Assembly (NCBI GenBank): GCA_019096195.1
Contig: JAGTXK010000027.1
Span: forward strand, 310,001 to 374,000
Direction of reading: 5' to 3'
Source of the DNA: Boletus sp. NGJ
Lineage: Eukaryota > Basidiomycota > Agaricomycetes > Boletales > Boletaceae
DNA length: 64,000 bases
The notes beneath the pieces were generated by a model, which had not been told where the DNA came from, ran no database searches, and saw only the letters and a program-made list of their open reading frames with translations. The translations under genes were made by a program, and so were the position numbers. Positions 1 through 11,921 of the stretch are shown piece by piece (positions within the stretch are counted from its first letter, which is position 1; each line of letters begins with the position of its first letter).

Positions 1-1002
1 ACGCACGACGACCACCCCGCCCGAACTCGAACTCGTTCTCGACATCGAACCTGAACTCGCATTCCCGCTCATACTCCCCGGTTTCTCTTTCTCACCGAAT
101 ATCCGACTCCGTGCTTCTTGGTATTGTGCCTCGCGCTCTGCGAGCGTACCCCTCGGCGCCGGGGACGTCCCCCCCGAACCTGAACCTGAGCCCGAGGTAG
201 GTCCAGGGGAGGGCGAGGAGAGCGAGGCCGATGAGGCTGCCCCGGCACTATTGGCGCTGGTATTCGGGGACGGTCGTTTTAGGATACGGAGTGTCGGTTG
301 GAGTGCCGCAAGTGGCGGAGGGGGGAAACTTTGACTCGTACTCGCAGGTGCAACGACGAGCTCGGGCATGGGTGCCCTTTTATTACTGAGTTGAACAGAT
401 CATCGCGCGAGCATGTGTGCATGTCCGACGAGCGAGTCATCCAGATGAACCAAAAAAAAAAGAAAGAAAAAACCATGCGAACTGGAAGATCAGCACGAGC
501 GCATGGCCAGAGTCGAGGGATGGGACGGGGACTCACGCTTCCTCCCAGATTTTGCTACTGTCCTCTTCTCCCTTTCGCTCATCGGCTGCCCTCTCTCTCC
601 TTCCCGAAGGACTCGGACCCGGAGCCGTGCCATCCTTCCTAGCCCCACTCGCCGTCGCCGTCGCCATTGGCACCTTCGTAGCCCCATTCACATCCTTTTC
701 CCTCTCCCCATCTACCTGCTCCTGCTCCTCCTCATCGTCCTCATCGTCGTCCCAATCATCACGCACGACCTTTGCCTTGGCCGCCTTCGTCAGACTCGAC
801 GTTCGCTTCACAAACGTCGACCCAGCTCGTCCACTTCCCTAACAAATCCCACAGTATGAACAATGAATAAAAAAACATTCGACAATTCGCCGTCCGGCGT
901 GTGTTAAGACGTAAGCGACGGCATGCCTCTCGTGCACAACAAAAAGGACGCCCTTACCGGCGGATCTTGATCCCAGAGGCCACTCTCGCTCGTATTTGCC
1001 AT
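1..1002 (-). CDS. SUZ-domain RNA-binding protein (3' end cut by window edge)
   Basis: A fungal relative of the animal SUZ domain-containing protein SUZRD1, whose SUZ motif binds RNA. I read three exons: 1002-958, 838-536 and 376 to beyond base 1. The first is a mini-exon encoding MANTSESGLWDQDPP and ends at a GTAAGG donor. The second carries a strongly acidic stretch (DDWDDDEDDEEE) and ends SSKIWEEA. The third begins APMPELVVAP, then has the LRILKRP motif, a Ser/Gly/Pro linker and the SUZ core REAQYQEARSRIFG. The splice phases agree at both joints, which fixes the start at the ATG in the mini-exon; the longer second-exon reading frame would otherwise begin at a GTG. The order (acidic tail, WEEA, ILKRP, SUZ) matches the family. 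The C-terminus lies outside the window. The 286 bases to the next gene upstream, on the same strand, must hold its promoter. Confidence 0.8.
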
Positions 1003-1288
1003 CGGGGCACGTTTCGGCTCTCCAGCGGGCTCCGCTCAAGCCACTGACAGAAATCCAGTACTAGTACACGCGGGTCGATGGGTTATGTATGAGTAACAGT
1101 GCGAGAGACACCTTGGACCGATTTGAAAACCCTTCTTGGCGTTCGCTGAGTTTGAAGTGAAAAAAGCAGACAAGTGGTCAATCCATTTCAAGTTTCCAAG
1201 CCAAAGCTTCGGACACATCCCCGGCTGAATGAAGCCAATACAAATAGTACATGTACAACGCCTGATTCGTTCACCTCGACCCCTTTCT

Positions 1289-3431
1289 TCATGCTGTCCC
1301 AGTGAGCTTGGCAACCTCGTACAAGTACGTCCCGAGCACCTTGGTCTGACGACATTATTATTGAGAGCTGATCGCGATCACGAACACGCGCCACACGTAC
1401 CCCTTCAATAAAGTTGGATATGTCCAGTTTTTCGTTCGTCGAGCTACATCAGCCACAACAAGTTCGCTTGAGCGACCCACGATGAGAATGAAAAGGCACG
1501 TACTGCGCCCCATCATCTGCCCGACCCATTGGGAGCAACAATACGTTCACCCCCAATTTCTCTGCAAACGTGAGTGTCACGGGGATCGATCCTCCCTCGC
1601 GCGTATAATCCGGCGACTTGTTCCAGATCGCCTAGTTCATCCCCAATAACAAAAACATCCTTCAGTTCCAAGCTGTCGTCCAACCGTGGGGGGGAAACGG
1701 GATATGATCACATGCCAACGTACCTCGATGGCCTTTCGGGCCGCTTCAAAGTTCCAGTGGTTGACGTCTGCAACCCAGGGCTTGCCTCCATGGAGATACT
1801 CGACCTTCATCTTGTTCTTACTATTCAGCTTGGCGAATTCGGATTCGATGTAGGCCGTCACGAGCGGGATGACAGATTCAGGCGTCTGTGGCGGGACGAG
1901 GCTACCGAAACGAAAACGCGGTTTAGTCGATCATGAACACCATCGATCGATGTACGACGTCTGTCAGGTGGCATCGTAGGTACGCACCGAAGACTGAACT
2001 TGCCGGCCACTTTGGAGGGAATGACGGTCTTGCCCCCCGGTTCAGAGAAGGCGCCTTGGATACCATGCAGGGAGAGCGATGGGTTGCGCATGCGGCCCAT
2101 GATCACAGATTCTTTGTGATCTGACAGTGCAATCTGGGCATTCGTGAGCACGAGCCTCGGGCGTGCAGAGGGGTGAGAGAATCGTCATACCGATGCACCA
2201 GCTGCCTCTGCGACGTCAGCGACGGAATAATCCATCTTGGTGTACAATTTGCTAGAAAGAGGATTTCATGAACACCATGTCCCCATGCGCCTTATTTTGA
2301 AATGCAAATACGGGGCAAAGGGCGACGACGCACATTTCGTTTTCGTCTGGTGGTGGCACCATCGCTTCGATACCAGGAATGAGGATCTGACCATTGTGAT
2401 CGACGAGTTTGCTCATGAGCTTAATGAGATCCGTCATCGGCTCGTGGACCATGCGTCCAAACAGCCCAGAGTGCAGATCTTGACCAGGACCTGACACGTT
2501 GATGGCAAAGTAGGCGATGCCACGAAGACCGTAGGTCAACGCAGGCGTACGGGTGTTTAACCAGTAATTGTCCGACTGTGATATGTTGACATGTCATCAA
2601 AACGAGTTAAAGGAACAGATCATGGAGCAGAAAGTAAGAAGCATGGTGAAAGGGTAAAAAAGTGACGCACGATGCAAACACAGTCGACGCCCTTGAACCA
2701 CTCGCCCTCGGCCGCCTCCTTCTCGATGAGCTCGTCCAGACCCTCACTCCCGCTCTCCTCCATACCTTCAAAGCAGAACCGGAGATTAACGGGGAGCGCG
2801 AGACCCTGTGCGTGATGTGCCTCGAGCACGTTCAGCCAGCCCATTATCGGTCCCTTGTCGTCCGTCGACCCACGACCATACATCTTTCCATCCTTCACAG
2901 CGAGTGTAAACGGATCAGTCGCCCATCCGTCCGATTGCAGTGCCTGGTTGCGACGAAAGCTTAGCGCATCTCTTCATATTCATATACACCCGAACCAAGA
3001 CTGGCAAGGCCTGGAAGCAGAGAGAGAGAGGGAACTCACGGGTTGTACATCATAGTGTCCATAGATTAGTACCGTCTTCTTCTTTGGGTCTTCGCCCAGC
3101 TTTCCGAGGACGGCAGGTGGCAAGTTTAAGCGCTGACCCTGCAACGTTTGTTGTCCGAGATCTTTGAGAACCGTCGTCACGCCGAGGGACTTGAGTTGGT
3201 TCTCGAGCCAATGACCCATCGCGATCGTCTCGCTACGATAGGCTGCATCGCCGCTGACACTGTAAAGAGATAGAGGCAAGTGCACACAGCGATCAAATCC
3301 AGATTCACGAAAGCTCGAGAGTTCAAGTACCTCTTGATCTGGACGGCTTCAGCGAGACGTTCTACAAACTTCAAATTTGCTTCGTGCGCATTGACGTACG
3401 CCAGGAAATCTGAATGACCAGTCATGATCAT
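1289..3431 (-). CDS. DUG1: Cys-Gly metallodipeptidase, DUG1/CNDP2 family (M20)
   Basis: A cytosolic zinc/manganese dipeptidase of family M20 that cleaves Cys-Gly and similar dipeptides in glutathione breakdown. The gene has about nine exons. The first begins [19 protein letters not shown] and runs to AVQIK. Metal-site motifs appear in the usual order: [35 protein letters not shown] and, near the end, [19 protein letters not shown]. The last exon gives [15 protein letters not shown] and a TGA at 1289. Two late introns have clean joints: GCGCA/GTACGT to CTCGACG, and GAAGGG/GTACGT to ACCAAGG. The start at 3431 fits the family, whose N-terminus has the same helix (FLxYVxAxxxxFxxRLAxAVxIK). All visible exons read open. 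The upstream neighbour is the divergent NLR-like pseudogene, so the 265 bases between them hold this promoter. Confidence 0.92.
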
Positions 3432-3696
3432 GGCAGTGAAGATGCCGTGATAATGATATCTACTGCTGGCAAGTGTGTGTACTAGGCCAAATACGCGCGT
3501 GATCTCAGGCTTACGAGCTCACAGGGGTTTACTTTTGGACGATAGTAAGCGGTAGTGACTGGAAGTAGCTTGTCCTGTGGGAGCTTTCAAGAATCCGATC
3601 CAATTGCAAGGTCAAGGTGTTGCAATCTTCCAGTCGGACTCCCACACTCGCCTGCAGAACCTAGCGAGAATCAAGTCGGTTCTCCTCTCGCCTATC

Positions 3697-6600
3697 ATGG
3701 ACTCTGCACCAAAAGCTCTGGTCGACATCGCATCCGTCTCACGACGGGTTTTCGACATATTAGTCAAGCATGCTGGTCACAAAACAGTCGAAAGTTTCCA
3801 GCTGGAAAAGATAGTCATCGCTTCTGGGACAATCCTCGAAACGCTGAACAATGCTCTGATCCTAGGGAGTGGTATTGTCGACGATCGACTTTTAGACTGG
3901 TTGAATAGCGAAGAGCCGAAAATGTGCCTGGATAACTTGAACCAATTGGAGGCCTTACTCAGTCCGAAGCTTGACCCTGGTCATGGTCTAAAGAGGCTTT
4001 TCCCATAATCGCACTCTCAACACACCAAAGACCGGAGTAACGAGGCACTCAGGTACTTCTGGAGACATGAAGGCTACATCCATTTCTTGCTCTCGACAGA
4101 AATCTGGTGAGTGTCTCGACGTATATGCAAATGACCGTGCACTATATCACCTCGCTAGGAATCGTGAGAGTGGAACTCAACAGCAAGCACTCGGTGTACC
4201 TCCCAATACATTACATATGCACGAGGCTGTCGCCAAACAGGATGTACCCCAAGTCACACAGCATAAATCTGGGGATCCGTCCAGCGTGGCGCAAGAGAAA
4301 AAGCCGAGGGAACAGGGAGTTGATAGTATGTGATCACAGGATTCTCGAGGGTCGCACCTTTGATAACCCCATTTTCGCAGCAGAGAAACTGAACAGCATA
4401 GTGAGACAGTTAGGTGCATGGAGTTGTGAGGACACTATCCTTCTCTGGCAGCCAGATACGTGTACGTGGTTGCCTAACGCGAACGTGTATAAGACATGGA
4501 GGAACATGGAGAGCACGTTTCTGTGGTTGCATGGGAAAGGTAAGTGTTTGGAGGATTCAAGACTTTGCCTACTAAGCTGACTATCTTCTCAGCTGGAGTG
4601 GGAAAATCTGTCCTAGTGTGTGTGTTTGGTTCTTGCCTTGTGCTGACATTGACCTTGGTTACAGTGCTTCCGTGATCGATAGCCTGAAGGGTTCACTACA
4701 GGATGGCGAGGTCTTGGCATATTTCTATTGTGATTTCCGAAATGAGCAGTTGACGAGCACCGCAGAAATGATGCGTTCCCTGCTCTTCCAGTTGCTACAG
4801 CAACTTCAAGTTGGTTCCCATATTGCTGATCCTGGAGACCTGATCGATGAACTTGCCAAGGAGAAGGGCACAACAGTGTCATCCAGTGCCAGGAACTTTA
4901 CTCGCTACATATTTTGTATGGCGAAACATTTCATCCGACAGCTATTTCTCGTTCTTGACGCCCTAGACGAGTGCAAAGATATTGGAGAACTTTTGGGTGC
5001 TCTGAAGGAATTGAACAAGGGTGGTATCCGATTATTCGTCACCAGCTGGCCCTTGCAGATCATTAATTCCATTTTATGTGAGAAGGCTGATGGAATGTGA
5101 GTGTGATCGCAATATGTAGCCTTTTCTCAGATTCATAATCATTGTTCTCTAGGTTTCGACGGGCTTAATGTCAACTCAGCATCCTCAAGAAATGTGTGAC
5201 CTCAGTACAGGTCTGAGAGGCGCTGAATGACCTTCCGAGTAACCTCAACGAAACATATCAGAGAATTCAACTCAAGATGAGCGAAGATGAGCATGGAGGC
5301 AAGGTCGCCCGGCGTGCTTTGGATTGGCTCGTAGTTGCCTTGAAGCCCCTGCAGTTGTCTCAAATCATGGAAGGCCTTTCAATTGACCCTGTCCGACGAA
5401 TTCTGGACCGTAATTCTGGACCGGTTCATGGACCCGCTCTGCTGGATGTGTTAGGTAGTTTGGTGACATACGACCAAATGACAGATATTGTCATCTTGTC
5501 GCACTACAGCATCAAGGTAGGCCGAGTTTGTGCCTATTTCCGACACCACATGGCTGATTTGTTGTTTGGCAGGAATACCTGATAGCATCGACCACGCAGA
5601 CCAAACATCCAGCTTATCATGTCGACGAGCAAGCTGCTCACACGCACGTGGCTCTCCCTTGCATGAACTACATCAGTGTCTACCTTGAGCGGAGTCGGCA
5701 CTCTGGTAATCAGGAAGTGACACGTCAAAACACTCGTGATACTAGAATATGGCTTGACGACTCGTCGGTGGCAGCCAATTCCATGAAATGTCATACGTCA
5801 CCACTACCATCATCGGAGTTTCACTCGCTCGACGAATATGTGCTATCTTGTGGTTTTTTCCACCTTGACCACATCAATCCCAGCAACAGAGTGGTCCTGC
5901 CTGCTATCGAAGCTCTCTATTTGAACGCACAACAGCACCCCTCGGAGTGGGATCAACTATGCAGGGGATCTGGTCCCATTGACGGTACATGGCCAACTCT
6001 CAAACAAGATTTCGTGTTGTACATTCTGATTGCTTTCGCTCCCGAGCCACTCCTCCATTCATATCTTGGCCCCACACAGTTGAAGCTGAAGGATGGGACT
6101 AATCCGCTCATATATGCGGCTCACTTTCACAAGATTGAACATGCCAGGACCATGTTGTCGAGAGGTATCAAGATGAATCGTCGTGGATGGGATGTCCGTG
6201 GCCCAGGTCAATTCTTGCCACTCGAGGTTGCTGTCTACGATCGAAACCATGAGATGGTCAATCTGTTTGCTCTCACTCTGCCCGGACATATCGGTCTCTT
6301 CGGACATAATGATCACTCAGCTTGAAGAGTCTAACAGTTTGTGTACCGCCACTTAACTGTTCCTTTCCTCCTAGATAAAGGAGGTGACATACACGCTGTC
6401 GCAAAAATTGGTGATACCTTGCTGCATCTCGTTGCAAAGCTTTATTCGGAAGAAGATGCTTTGGAGTTGACTAAACATCTGGTTCATGCTGGCTGCATGC
6501 CGTGTGTACCCAATTCTCTACAAGAAACACCTCTCCATGTCGCCGCACGAAGTGGATTCATCTCCGTCATCGAGTATCTTCTTTCACTGAACATAACACT

Positions 6601-7550
6601 CCCTCCTGATATACTACTCGCTGCATCAACTGGTTACTCTGTAGACGCGTGGGTCATTCATTACCTTATCCAAGAGGGCGCAAGTATCTCCGTTGCCACG
6701 ACGAACGGAGATACATCACTACATCTGGTCCTAAGCGCGGAGGGGGAAGAAGATCGTCTGGAGCGTGTTAAAATCCTGGTTGATCTTGGGTGCGATCCTC
6801 GTGCTCGGAATTTAGCCGGGAAGACACCACTGCATAACGCGGCGATGCGTGGATTCTCGACCGTCTTGAGATATTTCCTTTCACGAGGTGTTCCGCTGCC
6901 TGATGATATCCTGCTCTCCTCGACAGCAACGACAATGCGGCTCCTCCTCGAAAAAGGCCTTGATTTACGCAGTGTTGCAGCTGATGGCATTACGGAACTA
7001 ATGCATCGTGCACTCGACGACCCTTTGAACGATCCCGTGGAGGTTGCTAGAATTCTCATCTGTCACGGTGCTGGTTGGGATCCTTCACTACAAAATTCAG
7101 CTGGCGAAACAGCCATCCATGCTGCGGCGAGAAACGGAAACATTGATGCTCTCAAGTTCTTCCTTTCACAAAAATGTGCCGCTTCCCTTCGATATCCTCC
7201 TACCTGCTGTAATTAGCGCCAAGGGCTCGCGCGCGTACGACGCTGTGCCTCTGACCCGTTTCCTGATTCTTGAAGGAACAAGTGTTAATGTTGCTGCATC
7301 CAAAGGAAATACCCCCTTGCATCTTGTCATAACGAGCAACTTCACTTCTGATGAGAATGACAATTTCGTGCTAGTGCAGTCGTGGAAGCTCATCGAGATT
7401 CTGCTCAACTGTGGTACTGATCCCTCGGCACGAAACATGGATGGACAGACACCACTTGGCCTTGCAAAGGAGAAGGGACAGTTTTTCGAGGAGAATTTCC
7501 TGCGCTTGGTTCGGAATTCTCATGCACATGCACACCGTTCACATTCCTAG
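3697..7550 (+). pseudogene. NACHT-ankyrin (NLR-like) protein, copy 1, decayed
   Basis: A STAND-class signalling NTPase of the kind fungi use in nonself recognition. The start MDSAPKALVDIASVSRRVFD is shared with copy 2 (minus strand, 60991). A helical N-terminal region is followed by the NACHT domain, with Walker A HGKAGVGKSVL split by an intron after HGK, and Walker B LVLDALDEC near 4965. Then come a helical arm (ALDWLVVALKPLQLSQIMEG) and ankyrin repeats such as ETPLHVAARSGFISVIEYLL. Compared with copy 2 it is broken. A TAA lies in frame after RLFP (about 4006). About 50 codons are missing after the SWPLQIIN segment. A TAA follows the next intron (FRRA, stop). Roughly 1 kb of ankyrin units is absent near 6300. 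One extra A near 7172 shifts the frame before the last repeats. It is unlikely to make a full protein, though pieces could be transcribed. It is convergent with the ubiquitin-protease-like gene downstream. Confidence 0.85.
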
Positions 7551-7921
7551 CTGATATCCGTGATACGTTTACATCTTAGAAACAAAGTTGTCCTCTACAC
7601 AGAAATTAGCTTCCAGAATCTACTTGTGCGAGGGAATTTCTCACAATTTCTGATGAGCCATCATGATGCAAAGATGCAAAGTATTCCCGAACTGATATTG
7701 TGACGTGTTCATGGCAGTCCTGAGAGTCAGACCCCGTATTGATCATGCTCCAGAAGTACTTTGAATCCCAAGCGGAGTCATATCCACCCTCTGCCAACGG
7801 GGAGAAGGAAAATATGATACAGAGTTAACATGTTACATCAACGCTCCCACAAAAAAAAGAAAAAGATTCCATAAAGGTAACCGTAGCACACAATCCATTA
7901 TCAAACACTCGCACGCACGCT
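7551..7921. other. Intergenic gap between convergent genes
   Basis: The 3' ends of the NLR-like pseudogene (+) and the ubiquitin-protease-like gene (-) face each other here. It contains a short A-rich run near 7850. I see no coding signal. Confidence 0.6.
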
Positions 7922-10900
7922 TCACGATACGTCCACCCCTTCTTCACCATAACAGGACCTGACGAGAAACGCTGGCAACGAAGCGTCTTCCTCATCGATT
8001 GCAATATCGCCAACGAGCTCTGGCGGGAGCTGTGATAAAAACTCTCTATTGGCTGCTTTGACGTCGTCCTGGAGAACAAGTGACGTCAACCAAACGAAAC
8101 ACCAAACCCGGCGGGGAAAAAAATTGGTACCTTGATATCATCCATCCAGGGTAGCATCGGCGCTGAATCCTCGCTCTCCGGTATCGCTTGCGAGTAAAAT
8201 AGCAGGTACGGCCCAGCGCCGAGATGGAGACCCGCTTGATCATTGAGAACGACCTCCTCAGGCACCTGATAAAAAACTGTCGAGGCCGATCGTTTGAGTC
8301 GACGAGAGATTCAATCACCTTTTCGATCAACGAATCTGCAATCTTCCACCAGCACGACTTGTCGTGCACGTAAGAATATAGGTGCTTCCTGCCATAGAGA
8401 CCGTCGTGCACGAACACCACCCGTAGATCATACTGAAGCACAAACTGTTTAGCCTATCATATTGCTAAAGACCACGAATTTGAACATGCCTTGTATCGTT
8501 GCAACTCCTCACAGTCGAGCAACGTCTCGGCCTGAGTGCGCAGTGCGTCTATCTCCTTGTCGGTAACTGTGGACGTCGTCATCACAGACTCAGGAGCCTT
8601 GAATATAAGAGGAACCCGAACTCTTAAACCTCTCTTCAATGGTATTCAGAATACCCTTCAGTTTCCGTGTCGTCGCCTGAATCGAAGCGCCACGCTCGGG
8701 GTCATTCTCGGCATCGGCCACGTTTTCAAAGTAGAAGATAGTAGACCGCAAGTCCTTTAACGTATCCTTGCCCTACAACCAGACGATCAAAGTACGTAGA
8801 CCCTATCGTAGGCGACGACTCACATCAAATTGTGTCAACGTTTTCTTGTGCAGCACGAGCCGCTGTATCTCCTCGAGCATTTCTTGCCTCTGTGCACGTT
8901 TCGCTTGCGCGAGTTCGACGTTCTCCCTTAAAAACTGGTCGAGGTAAATCGACGTTGGGTACCTGAATGCCTTTCTGTCTATCCCGCCCCCATTGGCGGT
9001 GGTGCTTGACGTTGAGGACGAGCGAACGAGCTCGAAAGCGACTACTTCAGAGGGTTCGAATATAACGCTCTGCTTGCATGGCTCGGACTGAGGTCTCGAT
9101 AGCTGTGCAGAAAGTCGTCCGATGAGATCGTTTGACTCCCCACCATTAACGTCGATCGGGACAATTGAGGTTTCCTGAAGGAGTTCGCCAGGTTCGCTGA
9201 TACCACTACCATACTGAAAGTGTAGCAACCGCGGTCTAAAACGGTTAAATTTCAGAACCCTTTCGATGCACAAAGAGGCCAGGAATCACTTTGGAAGAGG
9301 TTGTCCAGCGCGAGCGAATTGATCTAGAAAGGCTCTTTCGAGGGTAGCTGATAACCTAGCAAAGAACTCTGAAGAGCATCTCCATCAGCCACTGTCCACT
9401 TAAACGTGACGCAGGGCACGCACTTCGTGAAAGTTCTCCCGGCGGTTGAGTTGGTCGATCCCAGGGCTCGATATCGAACGCAGGGAGCCGTTTATCCACG
9501 TTAAGATCACACAACCGGGCGAGATCCATATGCGTGAATATCTCGCTGAGCACCCACAATGTGAAATCTGGACATCGTCGTTTGAGTCAGCCTCTTCAGC
9601 CGTCGTTCTTGATCCGCATGCGTACCTGGACCATTCATTGGCGGAGCTGCTTCGACCTCGTTCGTCGGAACGGGAGGACGCCAGCACGCCATGCGCTCTC
9701 TCACTTGAGGTACATAAAATAATCCCTGGAGGATACTCGCAGCGTATACCATCGTATGCATCGAGGGACGTAACACGACAGGGCTGATGCACGTTCAGCA
9801 CGACCTACAAACGCACGGTAGCCACTGACCGTCCATCCCTCCGTAGCTGCTGCTCGACGGGGAACGGCTCGAGCGCATCCGAGTCGCCCATCGTCTCCAA
9901 GCTCGCCTCGATAGCACGATTCAAGTTTTGCAGGAAACTCGCATCGTTGCTCTCGTTTTGCTAATACACACGATCCCAATCGTCAGCGACGCCCAAAAAA
10001 TAAAATAAAAAGTGTTAAAAAATGCGGTGAACGCGGAAGGAAACGGGAAACCATCTCACATGCGACGGGACGACCGCCCAGTTCGGATCTGGCGGGCGCT
10101 CGCTCGGCCCAAACACGGGCCCCTCTGGCTGCGACTGCACCTGCATCTGGCTCGTCGTTTGCCCCTGGCCCTGGGACGGTGCATACACCTGCGAGAGGGA
10201 CTGTGACTGCGTCTGCGTATACGACGGCGCGTACACCTGCATCTGTGACTGCGAACCACTAGCATGCAGCGTATTCATCGACTCTTGCATCGCGCGCTGT
10301 AGATCCGGGTCGTCGTCGAGCGTCAAATCGATAATGGGCGTGTTTGGGCGTCCAGTGAGCGCCGAAGGTGCTGCGTCTATCCGCGCCTGGGGTATCTGAG
10401 ATGGCGTCTGCATCTGAGTCGCCGCCGTACCCGTACCTGTACCCACATGCACCGCCCAATTCGACCCGCCGCCACCCGCCGTACCAACCGCGGACCACGC
10501 CTGGTTCTGAACCTGACCCGACGTGGCCAGAGGCACAGACCCCACCAGCTCCTCCCCACGTTCACCTTCGATAAGCGCCCCAGCCGCCTTATCCACGTTC
10601 CCATCATACTTTCTCAAAATCCGCCGTGTGACCTCGCGATCGAACCCGTCGCCCATGAGACTGGTCAACATGTCGACCGTCTCCTCTTCCCTGATCTCGT
10701 CCGGTAGCAGGTGCATCTTGTTTGCCTTGTTGGTGGTGAGAGTGCTACGGGCGTTTTGGGTTTGGTTGGAGTTGGAGTTGAGGCTGAGATTGGGATTGGG
10801 ATTGGGATGGTTGTAAACCTCGTCGCGACGCTTCTTCTTTCCAGCCTGTGAAACGTGGTTCAATCTCGTGTTATCTACTCCTCCTCCGTCGTGATCCTCG

Positions 10901-11193
10901 TCAATACTGGCAAAGTCGTCGTCTGACGTATCCGTAAAATGCAGCGAATTATCACCGACGTCGTCGCCCTTGTCTTTGTCTTTGATCTTGTCCTTGTCGC
11001 CGCCGTGAACGATCCAACTCCGAATCCGACTCCGTCGTCGTCCAACTCTGCCGTGTTGACTCCCGCCGTGCGATGGGGAAAGATGAGACTCGACCTGCTG
11101 CGCCACAGACGACAACAGATCGCGTAGCGCCGTACCAGTGCCTTTGTTCGAACCCGGACTGCTGCCCACTGGCATCGTCGGCGTGTGTGTCAT
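7922..11193 (-). CDS. UBA/UIM ubiquitin carboxyl-terminal hydrolase-like protein, probably without a catalytic cysteine
   Basis: A large multi-exon protein of the ubiquitin-specific protease fold, with ubiquitin-binding motifs at the N-terminus. Exon 1 (11193-10060) is low in complexity but holds a UBA-like helix bundle (DMLTSLMGDGFDREVTRRIL) and a UIM (DDDPDLQRAMQESMNTL). Exon 2 (9960-9830) carries a second UIM-like helix (FLQNLNRAIEASLETM). Exon 3 (9783-9626) begins the protease fold: RPVVLRPSMHTMVYAASILQ, then GLFYVPQVRERM. Exon 4 starts at 9567 (DFTLWVLSEIFTHMD). The His box near 8360 is intact: VHDGLYGRKHLYSYV, then CWWKIADSLI. The protein ends in an acidic segment and VDVS at 7922. In active members the segment before YAASILQ reads GNTC; here it reads HTMV. 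The fold is well supported and the activity is doubtful. The start is the first ATG of the long exon; an upstream non-coding exon is possible. Confidence 0.82.
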
Positions 11194-11921
11194 CGAGCTC
11201 CTGGGATTTCATGACCTGTGGAAGAGCCAGGTGCCGCCCTCGAGGCTCCTTGCCTCGAGGCCTACGTTCCTTCGCAACTTGAATTGCAATCGCCATCGAT
11301 GGGGGTCTCCTGACCTTGCACAGGAGGCTCGAATTCACACCATTCCATTGTAGCCTAACTCATCCCACCTGCAAAGAAACCATCGTCCTAGATTACGCGA
11401 TTTATCATACGAATCGGTAGCATAACGAGCCAACGTGAACCATCAATAACTACAAGCTCATCAATCATGACTGCCTAGTGACCATACAGATATGATAATC
11501 ATAGAGTGGAAACCCACAAGCCACACGAAAGAGGATGCAAAACGAAGCGTGATGATGGGGAGAGATCCTGTACCAGTATGATACACTCGGAGGCGAGAGA
11601 AAGCAATAAAAACAGACAGCTAGACAGACAGACAGACAGAGGGAGAGAGGGGGCTGGGGAGAGACAAACTTATATCATCACGCGACATAGTAAGGAGAGC
11701 GAGGCGAGGAACGTGGTGCGTGACGGGGGAGGCATGATGCATGTCTAAAAAAACGCTCGACATACCGCCATGATGCTACTTTTTGTTATAGAAGGCAACG
11801 TGAAATATCTCCTCGACACTTCAGTCTGCCTTGTGGCGCGACTACGAAGGAGGCGGCGGATTATCTGTGAACATCCCATCACACCCACGTCAGCCCCACA
11901 TTATCACCATCAACCGTCTCA
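11194..11921. other. Intergenic region with a GACA microsatellite
   Basis: About 730 bases between two minus-strand genes. It contains the promoter side of the ubiquitin-protease-like gene and the 3' side of the transcription factor gene. A short GACA tandem repeat lies at about 11623-11640. A small inverted repeat (CCTCGAGG twice, near 11240-11262) could form a hairpin. No gene is seen. Confidence 0.55.

Noticed and set aside
4067-4333. Separate small gene inside the first part of NLR copy 1
   Set aside because: The conserved peptide (NRESGTQQQALG onward) is an exon of the NLR gene, shown by an in-phase joint in both copies.
11240-11262. Inverted repeat CCTCGAGG as a terminator hairpin
   Set aside because: Factor-independent hairpin terminators are not used by fungal RNA polymerase II; likely chance.
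10952-11338. Alternative upstream coding start of the ubiquitin-protease-like gene in another frame
   Set aside because: Arg/Gln-rich frame out of phase with the UBA exon; the ATG at 11193 needs no extra splicing.
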